Positions 1 through 6,795 are shown, numbered from the stretch's first letter. The stretch is 8,721 nt of DNA from an uncultured Acidimicrobiia bacterium (GCA_937900165.1 CALCCX010000453.1:1-8721), one strand, 5' to 3'. Numbers and translations: made by a program. Notes: generated by a model from the sequence alone, not told the origin.

Positions 1-139
1 TATATGTGTATGGTGTTGCTTGTGAATGTTGCTGAGACGGTTGTGTATCTGGGGATTGTTATGGCGGTATCTTATTACGTATCTTATATGGGGGTGGGGG
101 TGGGGGTGGGGGGTGGGGGGGGGGTGGGTTTTTTTTTTT
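1..139. other. Non-genomic low-complexity read-through tail
   Basis: This stretch is GT-rich and then collapses into runs of G interrupted by single T (about 91-128), followed by a run of T (129-139) that abuts an Illumina adapter. Read on the minus strand, the order is insert, adapter, poly-A, C-rich noise, which is what a sequencer reports after running off the end of a short library fragment. Base composition is unlike the roughly 60% GC balanced sequence that starts at 206. The short open frame over 4-237 is an artefact: its translation contains adapter-encoded residues. It should be trimmed and not annotated. Confidence 0.93.
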
Positions 140-205
140 CAAGCAGAAGACGGCATACGAGATATATCAGTGTGACTGGAGTTCAGACGTGTGCTCTTCC
201 GATCT
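140..205. other. Illumina P7 / TruSeq index adapter contamination
   Basis: Bases 140-163 match the Illumina P7 flow-cell sequence. Bases 164-171 (ATATCAGT) are in the index position; reversed they read ACTGATAT, which I recall as TruSeq index 25 plus its two fixed bases. Bases 172-205 match the TruSeq read-2 primer and end in CTCTTCCGATCT. The genomic insert begins at 206. Translations through this segment give the familiar artefact peptides IGRAHV, RKSTRLNSSH and SSRRRHTR seen in contaminated database entries. It is a library and assembly artefact, not a biological element. Confidence 0.98.
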
Positions 206-1478
206 GCTCTGAGCCGAACCACCGCATGAAGAGGTAGGTGGACAGGGCGTACAACACGGCCATGACCACGAACGGCAATCTGAAATTGCCGCCGTCCATC
301 AGCGAGGCTCCAAAGAACCCGGCGCCGGCGGCGAGGGCGCTGCCGACAAGGGCCGACAGGCCGGTAAAGGTCGCTCGTTCGTTCGGATGCAACGAATCCA
401 TGGTGAAGGCGTCGTACAGCGGTCCAGACATGTTGAAGAGGGCGGTTCTGAGCATGAAGGCCACCGCAGCGAGCGAGACGACCGTCTCGGGTGTAGCCAA
501 CTGAGGTGAAAACCCGAGCAGCAGGATGAACGGAATCGCGGCAAACCGACTCAGCCAAATCGCCCGGATCGGCCCGAGCTTTTCCGCCGCAAATGGGGCG
601 GCAAATGCGGCAACCGCCAAAACCAGGAACCCGAGCGCGAAGATGGTTCCGATCTCACCCTCACTGGCTTGACCATCCTCTGCCAAGAACACGTTGGTCA
701 GCCTGATCACAAAGCCGCCTCCGAGCGACAGCAGCGCCCCAACCATCACAAACTTCTTGATCAAGTCGGGTGAACGGACATTTCCCAACAGGCCTGGTCG
801 ATCTGGGGACTCGGTTCTGGCCTCGGCGACTTCTGCCGAGACGTATGGGCGCATCATGAGAGCAGGGATCAGGGAGGCAAACCACCACAGTATGCCGATG
901 TAGGTCGCCCATCTGAAGGCATCGAGCCTGTTGAGGGAAGTGACCGTCTGTAGCCACGCGGGGAAAAACCCGGCGACCAGGGCCCCCAACATCGCGGCGA
1001 GTGTCCTGACACCCTCTCCGACGCTGAACAGGTGAATTCGTTCAGACGGTTCGGAATTTTCGGCCATGAACGGTGCTTCGGTGACGCGATGCAAGGCACC
1101 GAACATCGCAGCGAAGGCCGAACCGATCAATATCACAGATTCGTCCAATGAGCTCACCTGCACTATCGCGAAGATCGCCCCGCCGCCGTCGCCGATGATG
1201 AAACCCCACCGGCGATCGATCCGGTCGCCCAGCCATCCGGCCGGTACCGCGGCCAGTGCGCCGGCGATTCCCTGAACCAGCAGCCGAAGGCCCACGAATT
1301 GGATCGAGAATCCGGCTGCCAAGAGGTACAGATTGAACACAACTTCCCACGTTCCGTGGATGACGTCCATACCGAAAATGTGGAGCAGGTACAGGCGAGC
1401 ATTGCGGCTGAATCTCGCCATGGCGTCGGCGTAACCGCGAAGTCCGGTCTGATCGGTGGAAGATTGGGATTGTTTCAT
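206..1478 (-). CDS. MFS transporter, 3' end cut by contig end
   Basis: This is a multi-pass membrane protein of the major facilitator superfamily, 424 residues up to the adapter junction. It shows a run of hydrophobic segments consistent with about 12 helices. A motif-A-like loop, GWLGDRIDRR (residues 81-90), lies between the second and third helices as in MFS proteins. The last genomic residues follow what looks like helix 12, so probably only a short tail is missing; the apparent C-terminus QIGRAHV is adapter-encoded. I chose ATG at 1478 (MKQSQSSTDQ), preceded by GGTGG four bases upstream; an upstream in-frame TTG at 1499 is less likely. Substrate cannot be told from sequence; drug or metabolite efflux is a family-level possibility only. 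The gene is divergent from dnaK and shares its upstream region. Confidence 0.87.
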
Positions 1479-1550
1479 GTGACCACCGTAGAACCTCAAG
1501 TGCGCATGAAGTCAAGCCCCTGGGCCGCCGACAAGATCGGCGGTGGATCA

Positions 1551-1588
1551 GAGTCTCGGTCTGGACTAGCAACGAGTCTCCGACTAGA
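1551..1588. promoter_or_regulatory. Candidate operator: GAGTCTC/GACTAG repeats upstream of dnaK
   Basis: The spacer between the MFS gene and dnaK contains GAGTCTC at 1551-1557 and 1574-1580, each followed by GACTAG (1564-1569 and 1582-1587). The inner copies form an inverted repeat, GACT-N7-AGTC (1564-1578), flanked by TCGG and CCGA. The 7-base spacer is the geometry of the HspR operator HAIR (CTTGAGT-N7-ACTCAAG), but the half-sites differ. No consensus HAIR or CIRCE element was found by eye in the spacer. The location, just upstream of a candidate promoter, and the presence of hspR at the operon end make regulation by HspR plausible but unproven. Confidence 0.3.
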
Positions 1589-1594
1589 TTGTTG

Positions 1595-1621
1595 GGGAAT
1601 ACGGAAATATGACAAGGGTCG
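1595..1621 (+). promoter_or_regulatory. Possible SigH/SigE-type heat-shock promoter for dnaK
   Basis: GGGAATA at 1595-1601 matches the GGGAAYA -35 of actinobacterial alternative sigma factors of the SigH/SigE class. About 16 bases later GGTC (1617-1620) is only a partial match to the cGTT -10 element. The site lies about 95-120 bases before the dnaK ATG, directly after the repeat cluster at 1551-1588. No convincing housekeeping -35/-10 pair was seen in the same spacer. This is weak pattern evidence only. Confidence 0.27.
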
Positions 1622-1716
1622 ACTCAGGTTACACCTACAGGAACGACTAAGAAGTCGAACAACTGAGCAATAGACATTGACCCAGCCGGGATCGGCCGGG
1701 CAAGGAGGAAAAGAAC

Positions 1717-3564
1717 ATGGCCAAAGCTGTCGGCATCGACCTCGGTACCACCAACAGTGTGATCGCGGTCCTCGAAGGTGGCGAACCAACGGTGATCCCC
1801 AACGCCGAGGGCGCCCGCACCACTCCATCGGTGGTGGCGTTCAAGGACGGCGAAGTGCTCGTCGGAGAAGTCGCCAAACGTCAAGCGATCACCAATCCCG
1901 ACAATACGATCCGTTCGGTCAAACGCCATATGGGATCCGACTGGAGCGTCGAAGCGGAGGGCAAGACCTACACCGCCCAGGAAATCTCTGCCCGCATTCT
2001 CATGAAACTCAAACGAGATGCGGAGGCATACCTCGGCACCGAAGTGACCCAAGCGGTAGTAACCGTTCCTGCCTATTTCAACGATGCACAACGTCAGGCA
2101 ACCAAAGAAGCCGGCCAGATCGCCGGACTCGAGGTCCTGCGGATCGTCAACGAGCCAACCGCGGCCGCGCTGGCCTACGGGCTCGACAAAGAAGACGCCG
2201 ACCACACGATCCTCGTATACGACCTCGGCGGAGGCACCTTCGATGTCTCAGTACTCGAGATCGGCGACGGCGTGTTCGAGGTCAAAGCCACATCCGGTGA
2301 TACCAGCCTGGGTGGCGACGACTGGGACGATGCGATCATCAAGTGGCTCGTCAAGGAGTTCAAGAACGAGAGCGGCGTCGATCTCGGCGCAGACCGCATG
2401 GCTCTCCAGCGCCTCAAGGAGGCAGCGGAAGAAGCCAAGATCGAGCTGTCTACGGTGCCGGAGACCGAAATCAACCTGCCATTCGTCACTGCAACAGCCG
2501 AAGGTCCGCTCCACCTCCAGAAGAAGCTGACCCGCTCGGAGTTCCAGAAGCTCACGGAAGATCTGGTCGAACGGACCAAGGGTCCTTTCACCCAGGTGAT
2601 CAAGGATTCCGGCATCAGCGTTGGCGACATCGATCACATCGTGCTGGTTGGTGGATCCACCCGGATGCCGGCCATCACCGAAATGGTCAAGGAGATGACC
2701 GGTCAGGAAGCCCACAAGGGCGTCAATCCTGACGAAGTGGTCGCCTCGGGCGCTTCGCTGCAAGGTGGGGTCCTGACCGGTGACGTGAAGGACATTCTGC
2801 TCCTCGATGTCACTCCCCTGACTCTCGGCATCGAGACCAAGGGGAACATGACGACCAAGATGATCGAGCGCAACACCACCATTCCAACCAAACGCTCAGA
2901 GGTGTTCACCACCGCTGAGCACAACCAGCCGGAGGTCGAAATCCATGTCCTTCAGGGTGAGCGGGCCATGGCCAACGACAACAAGAGCCTCGGCAAGTTC
3001 CGGCTGACCGGAATTCCGCCGGCGCCGATGGGCATGCCCCAGGTGGAGGTGACGTTCGACATCGACGCCAATGGCATCGTGTCGGTTAGTGCCAAGGATC
3101 TGGGCACCGGCCGTGAGCAGGCAATGACGATTACAGGCGGCACCGCCCTGGCCGGCGACGAGATCGATCGCATGGTCAAGGACGCCGAGCAGTACGCGGA
3201 AGAAGACGCAGCCAAACGGGAGCAGGCCGAAACTCGCAACCAGGCCGACCAGGTGGTCAATCAGACCGAGAAACTGCTCGAAGACCACGCCGACAAGCTC
3301 GAAGACGACGAGAAATCGACGATCGAAGAAGCCATGGCGGACCTGCGCAAGGCTGCGGAGGATGAGGAAGCCTCTACGGAGGACCTCAGGGCGAAGATCG
3401 ACTCGACGATCCAGGCCTCCCAGGTACTGGCTCAGAAGATCTACCAACAGGAAGCCGACGAGGACCTACCGGTCGGCGAGCCCGTCGTTGATGACGCCGA
3501 GGACGATGACATTGTCGACGCCGAGATCGTCGATGAGGGCGAAATCGAAGACGATGCCGAGTAG
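1717..3564 (+). CDS. dnaK: Molecular chaperone DnaK (Hsp70)
   Basis: This is the cytoplasmic ATP-dependent Hsp70 chaperone, which binds exposed hydrophobic peptides in a cycle driven by J-proteins and reset by GrpE. It has 615 residues, the usual length. The N-terminal ATPase domain carries IDLGTTNS (about residues 7-14), YDLGGGTFD (168-176) and HIVLVGGSTR (307-316). The interdomain linker DILLLDV is at 359-365, followed by the beta substrate-binding domain and a charged helical lid. The C-terminus ends in a typical acidic tail containing IVDAEIVDE. The start ATG has a perfect AAGGAGG at 1702-1708. It is the first gene of the operon, with 21 bases to the grpE start. No truncation or missing signature was seen. 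Confidence 0.98.
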   Translation: MAKAVGIDLGTTNSVIAVLEGGEPTVIPNAEGARTTPSVVAFKDGEVLVGEVAKRQAITNPDNTIRSVKRHMGSDWSVEAEGKTYTAQEISARILMKLKRDAEAYLGTEVTQAVVTVPAYFNDAQRQATKEAGQIAGLEVLRIVNEPTAAALAYGLDKEDADHTILVYDLGGGTFDVSVLEIGDGVFEVKATSGDTSLGGDDWDDAIIKWLVKEFKNESGVDLGADRMALQRLKEAAEEAKIELSTVPETEINLPFVTATAEGPLHLQKKLTRSEFQKLTEDLVERTKGPFTQVIKDSGISVGDIDHIVLVGGSTRMPAITEMVKEMTGQEAHKGVNPDEVVASGASLQGGVLTGDVKDILLLDVTPLTLGIETKGNMTTKMIERNTTIPTKRSEVFTTAEHNQPEVEIHVLQGERAMANDNKSLGKFRLTGIPPAPMGMPQVEVTFDIDANGIVSVSAKDLGTGREQAMTITGGTALAGDEIDRMVKDAEQYAEEDAAKREQAETRNQADQVVNQTEKLLEDHADKLEDDEKSTIEEAMADLRKAAEDEEASTEDLRAKIDSTIQASQVLAQKIYQQEADEDLPVGEPVVDDAEDDDIVDAEIVDEGEIEDDAE

Positions 3565-3585
3565 CGGTCTGGCGGGCGGTGGAAA

Positions 3586-4176
3586 GTGAGCGACCAATCT
3601 CATCTCGATGAGCCAGACGAGACGGGTGGTGAGCTCGAACCCGAGACCACCACTGTTTCTGACGAGGAGTTCGAGATTCCCTCAGACCCGGCCGAAGCGG
3701 TACCGGTCCTGCTCCAGGAGCTCTTGTCCGCACGGGCAGAGTCGGCTGAGCTACTCGACAAGTGGAAGAGGGCTAGCGCAGACTTCGAGAACTTCCGCAA
3801 GCGCGCCCAACGAGACCAGGCGGTGGTAGTCGAGCGGGCAACCGAACGCGTGCTGTCCGAATTGCTTCCGACGCTCGACAGTTTCGATGCGGCCGTGGCA
3901 TTCGAAGCGGAAACGGCGAGAGAGGAACAGCTGCTGACCGGTGTGCAGAGCACCAGGAACCAACTGTTGGCGACTCTGGCGTCTGCTGGACTCGAGCCAA
4001 TCGACGCCCTCGGCACGGAATTCGATCCGGAGTTACACGAGGCAGTGCAGGTTGGTCAGGGCTCCGGAACGATGTTGGTCACGGCGGAACTCCGCAAGGG
4101 CTACCGGCTCAATGGCCAGGTCTTGAGGGCGGCGCTGGTGTCGGTTGGCTATCAGGGAGACGAGGCCCACGAATGA
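3586..4176 (+). CDS. grpE: Nucleotide exchange factor GrpE
   Basis: GrpE opens the DnaK ATPase domain to release ADP, normally as a dimer through a long N-terminal helix, with a C-terminal beta domain contacting DnaK. This 196-residue protein has an acidic, disordered-looking first ~40 residues. A long helical region follows (about 41-135), including DFENFRKRAQRD and ELLPTLDSFD. The beta domain starts at FDPELHEAV (146) and includes RKGYRLNGQVLRAALVSVGY. The start is GTG at 3586, behind a purine-rich GGTGGAAA, 21 bases after the dnaK stop; no in-frame ATG offers a better choice. The stop codon overlaps the ribosome-binding site of the next gene, which suggests coupled translation. Its C-terminal beta domain is duplicated at the end of the downstream J-protein. 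Confidence 0.96.
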   Translation: MSDQSHLDEPDETGGELEPETTTVSDEEFEIPSDPAEAVPVLLQELLSARAESAELLDKWKRASADFENFRKRAQRDQAVVVERATERVLSELLPTLDSFDAAVAFEAETAREEQLLTGVQSTRNQLLATLASAGLEPIDALGTEFDPELHEAVQVGQGSGTMLVTAELRKGYRLNGQVLRAALVSVGYQGDEAHE

Positions 4177-4405
4177 GGGCCGAGGAATGAGTCGCGAATG
4201 GATTGAGCTGGACTTCTACACGATGTTGGAAGTGACCCCTGACGCCGAATTGATCGTCATCAAACGCGCATACCGTAGGCTCGCTCAGGATCTGCATCCA
4301 GACGCCAACCCAGGTGATCGTGAGGCAGAAGAACGATTCAAGGACATCGCAAGGGCCTACTCGGTACTGTCGAGTTCAGGGCAGCGCTCGCTCTACGACC
4401 GGATG
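4021..4405 (+). repeat. Tandem module copy 1: GrpE beta domain plus J-domain start
   Basis: This unit runs from FDPELHEAV in grpE (4021) across the grpE stop to the end of the first J-domain (4405). The same order, GrpE beta domain, stop, then a DnaJ N-terminus of form MxRxWxExDFY, recurs at 5030-5400. The two copies are recognisable at protein level but diverged at silent positions, so the duplication is old. A duplicated grpE-dnaJ unit with an internal deletion would produce this arrangement. Confidence 0.7.
4175..4179 (+). promoter_or_regulatory. Ribosome-binding site fixing the start of the J/GrpE hybrid gene
   Basis: GAGGG overlaps the last two bases of the grpE TGA stop and lies seven bases before the ATG at 4187. 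This supports ATG 4187 (MSREWIE) as the true start, instead of the in-frame TTG at 4145 inside grpE. The resulting N-terminus aligns residue for residue with that of the downstream DnaJ (MNRDWVE). The stop/SD overlap implies translational coupling with grpE. Confidence 0.65.
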
Positions 4406-5185
4406 CGGGCCGGCGCCGATCCAGATCTCATTGCCGAGGCAGCCGGGTTCGAGACTCTCGAAGACTTGGCCACGGCCAGCGGAGCGATCCTGGGTCGTCA
4501 CATCGTCACGCCGGTCACGGTTCCCCTCGGTCATGTCGTGAAAGGTGCGTCGGTCACGGTCAAGGTCGACGGACGGGCCGACGAAAAGGTTGACATCCCG
4601 GCCGGAGTCACCGACGGCGAACTCATCCGCCTCGAAGGAAGGGGAAACACCGAGAATGGCGCAACCGGGGACCTCATTCTGATCGTCCAAGTCCCCAGAC
4701 ATCCAACCTTCGGCCGTCAAGGAGACGAGATCACCACTCGGCACGAGATCAGTGTCTCCGAGCTCTCAATGGGAGTCACCACCATCGTCGCCACCCTTCA
4801 CGGCCCCGTGTCAATTCTCGTCCCACCCGGAACCATCGCGGGAACCGAGATCAGAGTTGAGAGCTACGGAGTGCGACACGCCGGTGGCCGATCAGGTGAT
4901 CTCATTGTGACGCTGGCTGTCAAGGCCAACGACCGCATGCCGGCGGACGCAACGAGAGGCTCGTTCAGTGGCTTGATCGAGACGCTCGACGAGCGAGACC
5001 TCGACGTGATCTCGACCATCGGAGAGCTGTTCGATCCGGCAATCCACGAGGCCGTCGGGAGGGTCGAGCCTGGTCAAGGCAGGCTCGTGGTAACCGGCGA
5101 AGTCCGGCGAGGGTACCTGGTCAGAGGCCAGGTCATTCGGCCCGCCCTGGTCACTGTCGCGTATCGGGAAGAGGAACAATCATGA
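4187..5185 (+). CDS. Hybrid co-chaperone: J-domain protein with C-terminal GrpE-like beta domain
   Basis: The 332-residue protein begins with a complete J-domain (1-73) with basic helix II (KRAYRRLAQ) and the HPD tripeptide at 37-39, so it should stimulate DnaK ATPase. It then lacks the Gly/Phe region and all CXXCXGXG zinc motifs: a short acidic/hydrophobic linker (about 75-104) leads to DnaJ-type C-terminal domain I (about 105-179, with IPAGVTDGELIRLEGRG) and II (about 180-249). Where DnaJ has its dimerisation end, residues 282-326 instead match the GrpE beta domain: FDPAIHEAV, GYLVRGQVIRPALVTVAY. Hand alignment with the neighbouring GrpE gives 25 identities in 45 columns with one gap. The J-domain shares about 42 of 73 positions with the downstream DnaJ. 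Its stop overlaps that gene's ATG (ATGA). The domain calls are direct. A combined J and exchange-factor role on DnaK is inference; the GrpE part may be regulatory or inactive because it lacks GrpE's long dimerisation helix. Confidence 0.9.
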   Translation: MSREWIELDFYTMLEVTPDAELIVIKRAYRRLAQDLHPDANPGDREAEERFKDIARAYSVLSSSGQRSLYDRMRAGADPDLIAEAAGFETLEDLATASGAILGRHIVTPVTVPLGHVVKGASVTVKVDGRADEKVDIPAGVTDGELIRLEGRGNTENGATGDLILIVQVPRHPTFGRQGDEITTRHEISVSELSMGVTTIVATLHGPVSILVPPGTIAGTEIRVESYGVRHAGGRSGDLIVTLAVKANDRMPADATRGSFSGLIETLDERDLDVISTIGELFDPAIHEAVGRVEPGQGRLVVTGEVRRGYLVRGQVIRPALVTVAYREEEQS

Positions 5186-5400
5186 ATCGCGATTGGGTCG
5201 AAAAGGATTTCTACAAAACACTCAACGTATCGAAGGACGCGTCTGACGCCGAAGTGAAGAAGGCGTATCGCAAACTCGCCCAGGAGTTGCATCCGGATGC
5301 CAATCCTGGAGACGGGGCCGCCGAGGAGCGGTTCAAGGAGGTCTCCGAAGCCTATGCGACTCTGTCCGATTCCGACAAGCGCAAAGAGTACGACCAGATC
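5030..5400 (+). repeat. Tandem module copy 2: GrpE-like tail plus DnaJ J-domain
   Basis: This unit starts at FDPAIHEAV near the end of the hybrid gene (5030), passes the ATGA stop/start overlap and ends at the close of the canonical DnaJ J-domain (5400). It mirrors the unit at 4021-4405. The GrpE-like part is 25/45 identical and the J-domain part about 42/73 identical by hand count. The distance between GrpE-type tail start and J-protein start is 166 bases in copy 1 and 152 bases here. Confidence 0.7.
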
Positions 5401-6315
5401 CGCAATATGGTCGGCTCAGGTGGATTCGGCGCCGGACCTGGCGGATACGGAAATTTCGGTGGCCAGCAGGTGAGAGTCGAGGACCTGGGCGACCTGTTCG
5501 GCAACGTCGGCGGACTGGGTGATCTCTTCGGTTTCGGAGGCGGTCGGGCATCGCGGAGTTCTGGGCCTCGGCGTGGAGCGGACGTCTCAGCTGTCCTCAA
5601 CCTGGGTTTCGAGGACGCAGTTCAGGGAGTCACTACATCGGTCAGAGTGACGGGCGACGCCGCCTGCAGTCGCTGCCACGGCAATGGGGCCGAACCAGGA
5701 ACCAGCGTCGACGTTTGTCCCACCTGCGCGGGTACGGGAACTGTCGCGGCCAACCAGGGTGTCTTCTCGTTCTCCAACCCGTGCCCACAGTGCCGAGGCG
5801 CAGGCTACATAATCACATCACCATGCTCGAAATGCCGGGGAACCGGCCACGAACGGCGCTCGCGCACCATCAAGGTCAAGATCCCTGCGGGTGTCAAGAA
5901 CGGATCCACGATCCGGATCAAGGGCAAGGGTTCGCCTGGTGCCAACGGCGGCCCGGCAGGTGACCTCCTGGTCCGCCTCGAGGTGAGCAAACACCCGATC
6001 TTTGGACGACGCGACCGCAATCTGACTCTGACGTTGCCAATCACCTTCACTGAGGCGGCGCTTGGCGCCAAGGTCGAGGTTCCGACCCTCGCCGAGGTGG
6101 TCACCCTGAAGATTCCCGCCGGAACCAAATCCGGCAAGACCTTCAGAGTCCGAAAATACGGTGTTCCATCCACCAGAGGCAAACCCGGTGATCTACTCGT
6201 GACTGTCGAGGTCACCGTTCCGGAAAAATTGTCGCGATCGGCCAAGAAAATGCTCGAAGAGTTTCGAGACATCCACGAAACGGACGATCCTCGCTCTAGT
6301 CTGAAGGCGAGCTGA
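5182..6315 (+). CDS. dnaJ: Chaperone protein DnaJ (type I, zinc-finger)
   Basis: This is the canonical Hsp40 co-chaperone that delivers clients to DnaK and triggers its ATP hydrolysis. It has 377 residues, normal length. The J-domain (1-73) has HPD at 37-39. A Gly/Phe-rich region follows (about 76-125) with two GDLFG motifs. Four CXXCXGXG zinc-binding repeats start at residues 162, 179, 201 and 215, all cysteines present. C-terminal beta domains I and II follow, and then a dimerisation tail including KLSRSAKKMLEEF. The start ATG overlaps the previous stop as ATGA, with AAGAGG seven bases upstream. The stop is one base before the hspR start. It is complete, so the odd upstream J-protein is an addition to the operon and not its replacement. 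Confidence 0.97.
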   Translation: MNRDWVEKDFYKTLNVSKDASDAEVKKAYRKLAQELHPDANPGDGAAEERFKEVSEAYATLSDSDKRKEYDQIRNMVGSGGFGAGPGGYGNFGGQQVRVEDLGDLFGNVGGLGDLFGFGGGRASRSSGPRRGADVSAVLNLGFEDAVQGVTTSVRVTGDAACSRCHGNGAEPGTSVDVCPTCAGTGTVAANQGVFSFSNPCPQCRGAGYIITSPCSKCRGTGHERRSRTIKVKIPAGVKNGSTIRIKGKGSPGANGGPAGDLLVRLEVSKHPIFGRRDRNLTLTLPITFTEAALGAKVEVPTLAEVVTLKIPAGTKSGKTFRVRKYGVPSTRGKPGDLLVTVEVTVPEKLSRSAKKMLEEFRDIHETDDPRSSLKAS

Positions 6316-6316
6316 C

Positions 6317-6730
6317 ATGGCGACAGACCCGAGAGAACGCAAGGCCGTATATGTGATCTCGGTCGCGGCGGGCCTGGCCGGGATGCATCCCCAGACCCTG
6401 CGGATATATGAGCGGCGGGGCCTGATCGAACCGTACAGGACTCCCGGCGGCACCCGCCGCTACTCGGACGACGACCTCGCCCACCTCGGCCTCATCCAGG
6501 AACTGACCGAACAGGGCATCAACCTCGAGGGCGTCAAACGGATCCTGGCCCTGGAGGGCGAACGCGCAAGGCTCAAAGCCGACAACCAGCGGTTGAAAGA
6601 AAAGTTGGCCGCCGCCGAATTGAGCCGGGACCGAGCTGTTCGCGACGTACACCGTTCCTACCGACGTGACATCGTTGTCCGCCGCCAGGTCCTCCCCGAC
6701 ATCCCCCGCCGCGACTTGTTGAAAGGCTGA
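6317..6730 (+). CDS. hspR: MerR-family heat-shock repressor HspR
   Basis: HspR is the actinobacterial repressor of the dnaK operon; in known systems it binds HAIR operators with DnaK as co-repressor. This 137-residue protein has a MerR-type helix-turn-helix at about 11-45 (VISVAAGLAGMHPQTLRIYERRGL), here interrupted only for description, with the wing motif TPGGTRRYSDDDL after it. A heptad-like coiled coil (about 78-105) and a basic C-terminal tail with RRDIVVRRQ follow. The ATG lies one base after the dnaJ stop, so it is co-transcribed with its presumed targets, giving feedback control. A consensus HAIR site was not found upstream of dnaK, so its operator here may be diverged. Confidence 0.93.
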   Translation: MATDPRERKAVYVISVAAGLAGMHPQTLRIYERRGLIEPYRTPGGTRRYSDDDLAHLGLIQELTEQGINLEGVKRILALEGERARLKADNQRLKEKLAAAELSRDRAVRDVHRSYRRDIVVRRQVLPDIPRRDLLKG

Positions 6731-6795
6731 TCCGCCCTCAACCATCGGCTTTGAACCGCCGACACCTTCCGAACAGCCATAGAGGAACAAATGCG

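Noticed and set aside
91..139. G-run block as a G-quadruplex or telomere-like repeat
   Set aside because: It lies beyond a sequencing adapter and so is not genomic.
4..237. Open frame encoding a hydrophobic, glycine-rich small protein
   Set aside because: It runs through low-complexity noise and the adapter; its C-terminal residues are adapter-encoded.
1495..1516. CTCAAG and GTCAAG near the MFS start as HAIR half-sites
   Set aside because: Both are in the same orientation and lack the opposing CTTGAGT half at 7-base spacing.
1644..1657. Inverted repeat CGACT-AAGA-AGTCG in the dnaK leader
   Set aside because: Short arms, no match to CIRCE or HAIR, and no wider symmetry; could be chance.
2248..2763. 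Long minus-strand open frames inside dnaK
   Set aside because: They are antisense shadows of a high-GC gene with strong plus-strand homology; no ribosome-binding site or known motif.
4145..4186. Upstream TTG start for the hybrid J-protein, overlapping grpE
   Set aside because: ATG 4187 has GAGGG at proper spacing and gives an N-terminus matching the downstream DnaJ; the extra 14 residues have no counterpart.
6745..6762. Inverted repeat TCGGC...GCCGA after hspR as a terminator
   Set aside because: It is only a 5-base stem with an 8-base loop and no T-tract; too weak in GC-rich spacer.
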